Source: Clostridiales bacterium
Lineage (GTDB): Bacteria > Bacillota > Clostridia > Oscillospirales > Oscillospiraceae
Assembly (NCBI GenBank): GCA_029008095.1
Contig: JAQXJB010000026.1
Location: 1-64,000, forward strand
Length of the DNA: 64,000 bases
Reading direction: 5' to 3'
Shown here one piece after another: positions 10,357 to 17,041 of this stretch. Position 1 is the first letter of the stretch, and every line of letters begins with the position of its first letter. A program made the translations under genes and the position numbers. The notes beneath the pieces were generated by a model. The model had not been told where the DNA came from, made no database searches, and worked only from the letters and a program-made list of their open reading frames with translations.

Positions 10357-10804
10357 AAATGATAGCCGAACATGGCGAAGAGTCCGGCACGCCTTATGTC
10401 TCGGAAAAGCATACGCAATTATCCGAAAAGCCGCTTGATGTAATAATTGAAAGTTTGAGCATCGGCAGAGATTCGATGTTAAAAGCAATTATTGCATTAT
10501 GTGTCCGTCAAGGAATCTATACGCTACGGATGGTGTCATGATTATTATGCAGGACGATAAAGTCCCTGCTGAACCGACGGGAAGCAGCACAGATCAATAA
10601 GTGCCTCGTTCCATCTTTGTGGTGTGCATTTCGTATCAAAACAGGTCTTTACATTCAAATGCGAAACCCTTGTAACTGCTGGAAAATCCAGTGATTACAA
10701 GGGCTTTTCTTGTTCTTTGTCATGGTTTTAATACAGGACAAGGAATAATTGCGACTATCAAATGAGTAGGTTTACTGTAATATGGAATAATGAGGGTAAA
10801 TGCG
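10357..10804. other. 450-bp gap with no convincing gene
   Basis: An open frame of 60 codons starts 2 nt after the citrate synthase stop (10359-10541), but it has no ribosome-binding site and no recognisable motif. I see nothing else coding. The gap ends with the strong hairpin at 10667-10703. It may be decayed sequence at the right border of the MarR/citrate synthase cassette. Confidence 0.5.
10667..10711 (+). terminator. two-part terminator hairpin
   Basis: CCCTTGTAA (10667-10675) pairs with TTACAAGGG (10695-10703), with an inner CTGG/CCAG stem, and is followed by CTTTTCTTGTTCTTT. Confidence 0.8.
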
Positions 10805-11242
10805 TCAAAGCCCGCTATTATTGGCAATGGCTTTTGTGGCCTGGATTGTGCCATGCGGATGATGCGGCGGGGCATATATTGTATAAATCTTGAGCGGACA
10901 GCTTCCGGTGTTAATGATGTTGTGCCATGTGCCGGCAGGTACAAAAACGGCATATCCGTCGGAAACCGGCCGTTGGTAATTCAGTCGGTTTTGAGCAGGT
11001 CCCATCATGGTCATGCCGCAACCGCACTCAATGCGCAAAAATTGATCGGTATCCGGATGCACTTCCAGGCCGATCTCGCCTCCAACAGGTATACTCATCA
11101 ATGTAAGCTGTAAATGCTGACCCGTCCATAACGCCGCACGATAGTTTGTGTTTTGCCGAGTGGCTTTATCTATATTCACAACAAAGGGTTCAGGGCCGTA
11201 ATCATTCATTGGCACATGACGTAAATAACCGTTTTGATTCAA
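10805..11242 (-). CDS. cupin-domain protein
   Basis: 145 residues if it starts at the TTG at 11242, which has AAGGAGG about 6 nt upstream; a GTG at 11260 would place the Shine-Dalgarno sequence inside the gene. It is a single conserved cupin barrel: motif 1 GGEIGLEVHPDTDQFLRIE, motif 2 PAGTWHNIINTG and PLKIYTIYAPP at the end. Motif 1 keeps one His and the Glu, so metal binding is plausible. Similar stand-alone cupins act as isomerases, dioxygenases or sugar-binding sensors, and I cannot choose among these. It is divergent from the amidase gene at 11406. Confidence 0.8.
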   Translation of the reverse strand: MNQNGYLRHVPMNDYGPEPFVVNIDKATRQNTNYRAALWTGQHLQLTLMSIPVGGEIGLEVHPDTDQFLRIECGCGMTMMGPAQNRLNYQRPVSDGYAVFVPAGTWHNIINTGSCPLKIYTIYAPPHHPHGTIQATKAIANNSGL

Positions 11243-11405
11243 AATGCTTCCTCCTTCCACGATTCATCATATGAAAATTGCCTGCTGTCTGTGCAGGCGT
11301 TACGGTTTCCATTCCGCAATTTATTTTTATAAGCTCAAATCCTGACGCTGGGATGGCACCAAATATGAAATCTGAGGCATAGAATGACTTGAAGGAGTGA
11401 TATCC

Positions 11406-11888
11406 ATGCGAGAACTTGTATATGACAGAGCTGCCGCCGTAGCCTATGCCCGCAAATGGGCAATGACCCGCAACCCAGCCTACTATGATTTTGAGAATAT
11501 CGGGGGAGACTGCACTAATTTCGCTTCCCAATGTATTTATGCAGGTGCAAAGGTTATGAACTTTACACCTGTAATGGGCTGGTACTATCGGTCTGCCGCT
11601 GACCGTACCGCGTCCTGGAGCGGAGTAGAGTATCTTTATGAGTTTCTCGTAAATAATAAATCGGTAGGCCCCTATGGGCATGTAGTGGCGAGGCGGGAGG
11701 CGAGGCAGGGTGATATCGTCCAGCTTGGACGGCGCAGCGGCGATTTTTATCATACGCCCGTAATTACCGCTGTAACGCCAGAAATACTGGTAGCGGCGCA
11801 TACCTACGACGCGCTGGACAGACCTCTGTCCTCCTATGACTATGATGTGGTACGGTTCATACATATAGACGGCGTAAGAGGCTGGTAA
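11406..11888 (+). CDS. amidase-domain protein (putative cysteine amidase)
   Basis: 160 residues from the ATG at 11406, with GAAGGAG 8 nt upstream. It fits the Amidase_6 family: YDRAAAVAYARKWAM at the start, the Cys-containing GGDCTNFASQCIYAG (catalytic Cys about 40), WSGVEYLYEFL, then GDIVQLG, YHTPVIT and the C-terminal AHTYDALDRPLSSYD. Members occur as cell-wall or sporulation-associated hydrolases, usually with a longer extracytoplasmic N terminus. This one has no signal peptide, so it may act inside the cell or in the mother cell. The substrate is unknown. Confidence 0.75.
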   Translation: MRELVYDRAAAVAYARKWAMTRNPAYYDFENIGGDCTNFASQCIYAGAKVMNFTPVMGWYYRSAADRTASWSGVEYLYEFLVNNKSVGPYGHVVARREARQGDIVQLGRRSGDFYHTPVITAVTPEILVAAHTYDALDRPLSSYDYDVVRFIHIDGVRGW

Positions 11889-11929
11889 TATGCGAAATAC
11901 TGCTCTTGCCGATTTACCCGCAATAGGGT

Positions 11930-12044
11930 ATAATATCCGCAGCGCGGATATTATGTTTATTTTTAGCCGCTTTGCTCGTCCCTTGCGGGACAACCGCAAA
12001 GCATGGCACATTATACCATAACGGCTTTGCCGATATGGTATAAT
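11930..12044. promoter_or_regulatory. three stacked hairpins in the leader of the GTPase-Rae1 gene
   Basis: Three hairpins follow each other: ATAATATCCGC-AGC-GCGGATATTAT, with a T-rich stretch after it (probably the terminator of the amidase gene); GCTTTGC..GTCCC-TTGC-GGGAC..GCAAAGC (11969-12002); and ATTATACCATA-A-CGGC-TTT-GCCG-A-TATGGTATAAT (12010-12044), which is a perfect palindrome. The last one contains a -10-like TATAAT in both orientations. They could form an attenuator, by analogy with leaders of ribosomal-protection genes, or be operator sites. Confidence 0.55.
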
Positions 12045-12072
12045 CAATAAAAACGTTTTTGCGAGGTCATAT

Positions 12073-12117
12073 ATGCATAAGATAAAAACTGCGGGAAACC
12101 GCGATAAAATAAGCTGA
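12073..12117 (+). CDS. putative 14-residue leader peptide
   Basis: ATG at 12073 opens a frame of 14 codons (MHKIKTAGNRDKIS) whose TGA at 12115-12117 shares its A with the ATG of the GTPase gene. A CGAGG lies about 7 nt upstream, while the main gene has no good ribosome-binding site of its own. This fits translational coupling, or a leader peptide that senses ribosome stalling as in some tet(M)-type genes. Coding status is not proven. Confidence 0.45.
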   Translation: MHKIKTAGNRDKIS

Positions 12118-14699
12118 TGTGCCAAGTAGTCGCGGGAATACTCGCTCATGTTGACTCTGGAAAGACAACACTTTCCGAGGCGCTTTTGTACCGTTCGGGC
12201 GAGCTGCGCAAGCTCGGAAGGGTGGATCATGGAGACGCATTTCTTGATACAGATGCCCTTGAAAAGGAGCGCGGCATCACCATATTTTCAAAGCAGGCTC
12301 GCCTGCGCCATAATGATATGGAGCTTACACTCCTTGATACTCCCGGTCATGTGGATTTTTCGGCCGAGATGGAGCGTACTCTTCAGGTGCTTGATGTGGC
12401 CATACTGGTCATCAGCGGCACGGACGGAGTTCAGAGCCACACGAAAACTCTGTGGCGGCTGCTGAAGCGCTATAACGTTCCGGCGTTCATTTTTGTCAAC
12501 AAGATGGATCTGGCGGGCGCGGACAAGGAAAAAATACTTACAGAGCTGAAAAAACAGCTTGACTACGGCTGTGAAGACTTTGGCGCGGAGAAAAATGAGA
12601 AATTCTATGAGAGCCTTGCCATGTGTGACGAGACAATTATGGAGCAGGTATTGGAGACAGGGGCGGCCGACCGTGAAGCCATCCGAGCGGCAATCGGAGC
12701 AAGACATGTTTTCCCGTGCTGGTTCGGCTCGGCTCTGCGCCTTGAGGGTGTGGACGAACTTCTGGACGGACTGGAGGAATATGTTCCCAAGAGGCAGTAC
12801 GGCATGGAATTTGGCGCGAAAGTGTATAAGATATCTCAGGACGAGCAGGGAACGCGCCTTACCCACATGAAAATAACCGGCGGCGAGCTGACCGTAAAAG
12901 CTCTCCTTTCGGGCGTTGCTTCTGATGGCGGGGAATGGTCGGAAAAGGTGAATCAGATACGCCTTTACTCCGGGGCGAAATACCGGATGACCGACAAGGT
13001 AAGGGCGGGCGATGTCTGCGCCGTAACGGGTCTTACAAGAACCCGTCCTGGCGATGGTTTGGACGCTGAAGATAATTCCATACAGCCGGAGCTTGAACCT
13101 CTGTTTTCCTATAATGTACGCCTGGCCCCCGGAACGGATATTCACGCAGCGCTGATAAGCCTCCGAAAGCTGGAGGAAGAGGACCCGGCTCTGCATATCG
13201 ATTGGAATGAGCAGCTGCAGGAGATACATCTTCAGCTCATGGGTGAGGTGCAGCTTGAAATATTGCAGAAGCTTCTGCTGGAGCGGTACGGTCTCGAGGC
13301 AGGGTTTGACGGAGGCGGTATCGCGTATAAGGAGACCATCGAAAGTGCTGTGGAGGGTGTGGGGCATTATGAGCCCCTGCGCCACTATGCCGAGGTGCAT
13401 CTGCTCCTTGAGCCGGGTGAACGCGGCAGCGGACTGAGGTTTGCCACGGACGTGAGCGAGGACGAGCTGGACAGAAATTGGCAGCGCCTTATCCTCACCC
13501 ATCTTCTTGAAAAGACGCATTTGGGCGTGCTCACCGGCTCACCCATAACGGATATGAAAATCACTCTTATCGCGGGACGTGCGCATATAAAGCACACCGA
13601 GGGCGGAGACTTCCGGCAGGCAACGTACCGGGCGGTACGCCACGGTCTGAAATGCGCCAAAAGCATACTTCTTGAGCCCTGGTACGATTTCCGCATAGAG
13701 CTGCCATCCACAATGGTGGGTCGGGCAATGACGGATATTCAGCAGATGAACGGCAGCTTTGAGCCGCCTGAAACCGATGGAGAGCTTTCCATACTCAGCG
13801 GCAGCGCCCCTGTTGCCGCCTTGCGGGGCTACCAGTCCGAGCTGACGTCATACAGTAGGGGAGAGGGCAAGCTCTTCTGTACCCTGAAGGGCTATGAGCC
13901 TTGTCTTGACGCGGAAAACGTCATAGCCGAGATCGGCTATGACAGTGACACCGACCTTGAAAATACGGCTGATTCCGTGTTCTGCAGTCATGGGGCGGGC
14001 GTCGTGGTGAAATGGGACAAGGTGCGGGAGTATATGCATATCGATACCGGCTGGGGAAAGCTGCGAGTAAGCGATGAAGAGCCTGAGGTGAATTATAAGG
14101 TCAGAGCCGCGGAGTACGGCGCGATGATAGCCGCCGATAAGGAGCTTATGGCTATCTTTGAACGCACCTATGGCCCAATCAAGCGCGACCCACGAAAGAC
14201 ATTCAAATCAGTCAAAGAGCCGCACAGCACGGGAGCGGGCTACAGAGCCAAGCCCCTGCCGGATGGGCCGGAGTACCTGCTGGTGGACGGCTACAACATC
14301 ATCTTCGCGTGGGACGAGCTTAAGGCGATAGCGGAGGATAATCTTGACGCGGCAAGAAATCAGCTCATAAACATCCTCTGTAACTATCAGGGCTTCCGCC
14401 GCTGCGAGCTGATACTCGTTTTCGACGCATACAAGGTCAAGGGCAACCCCGGCAGCGTGGAAAAGGTTCACAACATAAACGTGGTATATACAAAGGAAGC
14501 CGAGACAGCAGATATGTATATCGAGCGCGTTACCAACGAAATCGGGAAAAAGCACCGGGTACGCGTCGCTACCTCCGATGGTCTTGAACAGCTTATAATA
14601 ATAGGTCACGGTGCTCTCAGAGTATCAGCAACCGAGTTCAAAGATGAGGTGAGCCGGGCGGAGCAGGCCATCCGTGAGTTTTTAAGCGGTCAGGTATAA
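12117..14699 (+). CDS. TetM/EF-G-like translational GTPase fused to a C-terminal Rae1/YacP NYN nuclease domain
   Basis: 860 residues. The N-terminal GTPase has G1 HVDSGKTT (11-18), G2 RGITI (52-56), G3 DTPGHVDF (74-81) and G4 NKMD (128-131). EF-G-like domains II to V follow, resembling ribosomal-protection proteins of the TetM/TetW type. Residues about 718-860 form an added NYN_YacP domain: LLVDGYNII (Asp 724), LVFDAYKV (Asp 770), EAETADMYIE (Asp 799) and VATSDGLEQ (Asp 821), the acidic set of PIN/NYN nucleases. In Bacillus subtilis Rae1 (YacP) is a separate ribosome-dependent A-site mRNase. The fusion suggests one protein that binds stalled ribosomes, hydrolyses GTP and cuts mRNA. Tetracycline resistance is possible but unproven. 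A linker (about 680-715) joins the parts. Confidence 0.88.
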   Translation: MCQVVAGILAHVDSGKTTLSEALLYRSGELRKLGRVDHGDAFLDTDALEKERGITIFSKQARLRHNDMELTLLDTPGHVDFSAEMERTLQVLDVAILVISGTDGVQSHTKTLWRLLKRYNVPAFIFVNKMDLAGADKEKILTELKKQLDYGCEDFGAEKNEKFYESLAMCDETIMEQVLETGAADREAIRAAIGARHVFPCWFGSALRLEGVDELLDGLEEYVPKRQYGMEFGAKVYKISQDEQGTRLTHMKITGGELTVKALLSGVASDGGEWSEKVNQIRLYSGAKYRMTDKVRAGDVCAVTGLTRTRPGDGLDAEDNSIQPELEPLFSYNVRLAPGTDIHAALISLRKLEEEDPALHIDWNEQLQEIHLQLMGEVQLEILQKLLLERYGLEAGFDGGGIAYKETIESAVEGVGHYEPLRHYAEVHLLLEPGERGSGLRFATDVSEDELDRNWQRLILTHLLEKTHLGVLTGSPITDMKITLIAGRAHIKHTEGGDFRQATYRAVRHGLKCAKSILLEPWYDFRIELPSTMVGRAMTDIQQMNGSFEPPETDGELSILSGSAPVAALRGYQSELTSYSRGEGKLFCTLKGYEPCLDAENVIAEIGYDSDTDLENTADSVFCSHGAGVVVKWDKVREYMHIDTGWGKLRVSDEEPEVNYKVRAAEYGAMIAADKELMAIFERTYGPIKRDPRKTFKSVKEPHSTGAGYRAKPLPDGPEYLLVDGYNIIFAWDELKAIAEDNLDAARNQLINILCNYQGFRRCELILVFDAYKVKGNPGSVEKVHNINVVYTKEAETADMYIERVTNEIGKKHRVRVATSDGLEQLIIIGHGALRVSATEFKDEVSRAEQAIREFLSGQV

Positions 14700-14744
14700 A
14701 AGCTTAGATTTAAGACAGAAAGCCCGCTTTGGCAAGGCTACCGA

Positions 14745-14773
14745 TTGACATGTCATTTCCACAATGCTATTAT
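14745..14773 (+). promoter_or_regulatory. promoter of the DUF2284 gene
   Basis: TTGACA (14745-14750), a 17-nt spacer and TATTAT (14768-14773), about 45 nt before the start codon. Confidence 0.7.
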
Positions 14774-14817
14774 AAGAAAAACCCATTTTGTGTGGTGCTG
14801 CCGCATGGAGGATCAAT

Positions 14818-15351
14818 ATGCTTAACAGAGAATTACTTGAAGAAAAGCTGGCGGAGCTTCCGCTGCTTCAATATGAGTTTATCAAGACCGAGGAGCTGAT
14901 GTTCTCGGAGAATATCAGATACATATGCAAGACTGAGTGCCCCATGTACGGCAAGACCTGGGCGTGCCCTCCCGGCGTTGGCGAGGTTTCCGAATGCAAG
15001 GCCCGCGTCCTGTCTTACGAGGACGCGCTTTGCATCACCACGGTCACCGAGGTCAATGATATAGCTGATATCGAGGAAACTCTGGCTACCCGTGCCCCAC
15101 ATGAGGCCATTACCCGCCAGGTGCGCGACCTTATTGCCGAGCAGGGCTGCGAGACTTATGTTCTTTCCACCGAGGCATGCTCCCACTGCGAAAAATGCGC
15201 TTATCCAGATGAACCATGCCGCCACCCGGAATATATGTTTCCCTGCGTGGAGAGCCACGGTATCATCGTCACCGATATTGCCGAAAAGCATGATATAGCC
15301 TTTATGAACGGTAATATCGTCACCTGGTTCTCGCTGATTTTATATAGATAA
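14818..15351 (+). CDS. DUF2284 cysteine-rich metal-binding protein
   Basis: 177 residues from the ATG at 14818 with GGAGGATCAAT upstream. Cysteines are clustered as in the DUF2284 family: CKTECPMYGKTWACPP in the N half, then CSHCEKCAYPDEPCRHP and the following MFPCVESHGI in the C half. This resembles a metal or Fe-S binding site, but no enzyme activity is known for the family. No membrane segment is visible. It has its own promoter and terminator, so it is a single-gene unit. Confidence 0.8.
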   Translation: MLNRELLEEKLAELPLLQYEFIKTEELMFSENIRYICKTECPMYGKTWACPPGVGEVSECKARVLSYEDALCITTVTEVNDIADIEETLATRAPHEAITRQVRDLIAEQGCETYVLSTEACSHCEKCAYPDEPCRHPEYMFPCVESHGIIVTDIAEKHDIAFMNGNIVTWFSLILYR

Positions 15352-15392
15352 GACGGCATAGCGAATAAAAATGGTTTTTGATATATAAAAAT

Positions 15393-15430
15393 CCCTGCAT
15401 ATCATAGGATATGCAGGGAAACTTTTTCTT
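15393..15430 (+). terminator. terminator of the DUF2284 gene
   Basis: CCCTGCATATC (15393-15403) and GATATGCAGGG (15408-15418) form a perfect stem with an ATAG loop; AAACTTTTTCTT follows. Confidence 0.85.
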
Positions 15431-15476
15431 GGATAAATCACCCGCCGCAGCTAAAAATAACGGTGAGGTGAACGAT

Positions 15477-15671
15477 ATGTCGAAACAGAACAATGTTTAC
15501 AATGAGCTTCCTATGGGCTTCGGCGCGGCGCTGATGCAGAACTACGGCGCGATGCAGTATTTCACCGGGCTTGATGAGCGCAGACAGCGTGAGATACTGG
15601 AAGCCACCCACTTTATTGAGTCCAAGCAGGAAATGAAGAACTTCGTTGCAAACCTCGCAAGCTTCGGCTAA
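15477..15671 (+). CDS. small conserved protein of unknown function
   Basis: 64 residues from the ATG at 15477 with GTGAGGTG upstream; upstream in-frame ATGs lie inside the terminator hairpin and are not used. The sequence (YNELPMGFGAALMQNYGAMQYF ... REILEATHFIESKQEMKNFVANLAS) looks like a compact helical protein. I have an impression of similar small proteins in other Clostridia, without a known role. Its stop overlaps the convergent rhaD stop by 4 nt, and no terminator separates them. Confidence 0.65.
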   Translation: MSKQNNVYNELPMGFGAALMQNYGAMQYFTGLDERRQREILEATHFIESKQEMKNFVANLASFG

Positions 15672-16456
15672 TCAATGTAGCCGGGGTGGGGAACTATACC
15701 TAAAACGGCGGCCATCTCTTTGAGCTGGCTGTCGTTTATTTTTTGCAGAATGGGCAGATGAGCAGTCATCATGTAAAATTCAGCCGCCTTGTCCACGGTC
15801 TCGATGAGGCCGAGCGCCTCGTCAGGGCTGCTGCCCGCGCCGAAAACGCCGTGATGCGCCCAGACCACTACACGGCGGTCCTTCATTTTCTCGGCGGTGG
15901 CGATGCCTATCTCGTCTGTGCCGCAAGGCATCCAGGGCAGGACGGCCACACCGTCATAGAAGAACATTATGGACTCCGTTGCCATGCTCCATAGAGTGCG
16001 GGTGAACTCCCGCTCGTCCAGAGAATGGACAAAGGTCATGGCTACGGCGTTGGTGGCGTGAGTATGCATAACTACCCGGTGGTTTGGGTCGGAATTCAGA
16101 CGGGCTGAATGGCTGAGAAGATGTGCCGCCAGCTCACTGCTGGGCTTGCCGCCATCAGCCAGACCCCAGAGAAGCTCCGCGTAACCGTCGCAAACTCGCA
16201 GCAGAGCCACATTGTTTTCAGGGTCGCGCTCTACGTTTTTCAGATACTTACCGCTGCCGGTTATCATTATGCAGCGGCCTTTCATATCCTTCGCATCGAA
16301 ACTGAAAGGGATTCGGCGCAAAACAGGCAGCGCGGAAAAATCCTCATCCATCAGCATGCTTATGTTGCCGCCATTGCGTTCTGCCCAGCCATGCTCATAG
16401 AGCTGAGTTGCTGTGCGGAGATATTCCTTTACAATCGGTATGTTAATAATGTCCAT
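15668..16456 (-). CDS. rhaD: rhamnulose-1-phosphate aldolase
   Basis: 262 residues, close to the family length. It is a class II aldolase that cleaves L-rhamnulose-1-phosphate to dihydroxyacetone phosphate and L-lactaldehyde. Visible motifs: WAERNGGNISM near the N terminus, ITGSGKYLKN, GGKPSSELAAHLLSH, zinc ligands in MHTHATN, and WAHHGVFGAGSSPDEA. No rhaA, rhaB or transporter is beside it, so rhamnose genes must be scattered or the enzyme serves another sugar phosphate. It is probably co-transcribed with the upstream GNAT gene, 15 nt away. Confidence 0.9.
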   Translation of the reverse strand: MDIINIPIVKEYLRTATQLYEHGWAERNGGNISMLMDEDFSALPVLRRIPFSFDAKDMKGRCIMITGSGKYLKNVERDPENNVALLRVCDGYAELLWGLADGGKPSSELAAHLLSHSARLNSDPNHRVVMHTHATNAVAMTFVHSLDEREFTRTLWSMATESIMFFYDGVAVLPWMPCGTDEIGIATAEKMKDRRVVVWAHHGVFGAGSSPDEALGLIETVDKAAEFYMMTAHLPILQKINDSQLKEMAAVLGIVPHPGYID

Positions 16457-16471
16457 GCCTGACCTCCGAAA

Positions 16472-16927
16472 TCATATTCTGTGGATATACATTCTTGACA
16501 GATCTTCTTCGCCGTCGCCCTGCGCCATGCAGAAAAACTCCCAGCCGTAGCGCTCGTAAAATCCGGTGTGGCCGGTGAGCAGATACAATGTGTCCAGCCC
16601 TTTTTCGCGCATGTCCTCGCAGACAAAATTCAGCAGCCTGCCGGCGATACCGCGGCAGCGGTATTCTTCTTCGACATATACGGCGCAGACGTTTGGCGCA
16701 AGGTCCTTTCTGTCGTGAAAGTCATTCTCAATAACGCCAAGCCCGCCTATTATACGGTTTTCGTCCGTGGCAATATACCATTCCGGCACCGCGCTTCCGC
16801 TCAAAGCCTCATTCATGCTGTCGAGATAGGCCTCAAGCGGTATATGCCATTTTTCATGAAACCACTGCGCGGCGCTGCTTATATTATCTGGTTCATCGGA
16901 AATTCTGATTATTTTATATTCCGCCAT
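16472..16927 (-). CDS. GNAT-family N-acetyltransferase
   Basis: 151 residues from the ATG at 16927 with GGGGATGATT upstream; an ATG 9 nt earlier lies inside that site. The acetyl-CoA binding segment is VCAVYVEEEYRCRGIAGRLLNFV (motif A, R-x-x-G-x-A/G), preceded by the WYIATDENRIIGGLGV strand pair and followed by YLLTGHTGFYERYGWEF (motif B with the catalytic Tyr region). The substrate is unknown. It is the first gene of a two-gene unit with rhaD. Confidence 0.85.
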   Translation of the reverse strand: MAEYKIIRISDEPDNISSAAQWFHEKWHIPLEAYLDSMNEALSGSAVPEWYIATDENRIIGGLGVIENDFHDRKDLAPNVCAVYVEEEYRCRGIAGRLLNFVCEDMREKGLDTLYLLTGHTGFYERYGWEFFCMAQGDGEEDLSRMYIHRI

Positions 16928-17041
16928 GATAATCATCCCCGTAAAAACAGTCTATAAAAGAATTTTATTATCTTCGTCTCATTATTTCAAGACAAAATCC
17001 AAATTTAGTGGTACAATGAAAAAAAGAAAGGCGGTGACGAC

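Noticed and set aside
10359..10541. A 60-codon frame just after citrate synthase
   Set aside because: No ribosome-binding site, no recognisable motif, and it ends in featureless sequence. I report the gap as non-coding with a possible remnant.
12117..14699. A plain tetracycline-resistance gene of recent transfer
   Set aside because: The added nuclease domain, host-like codon use and absence of mobile-element genes around it argue for a resident housekeeping or stress factor, although resistance is not excluded.
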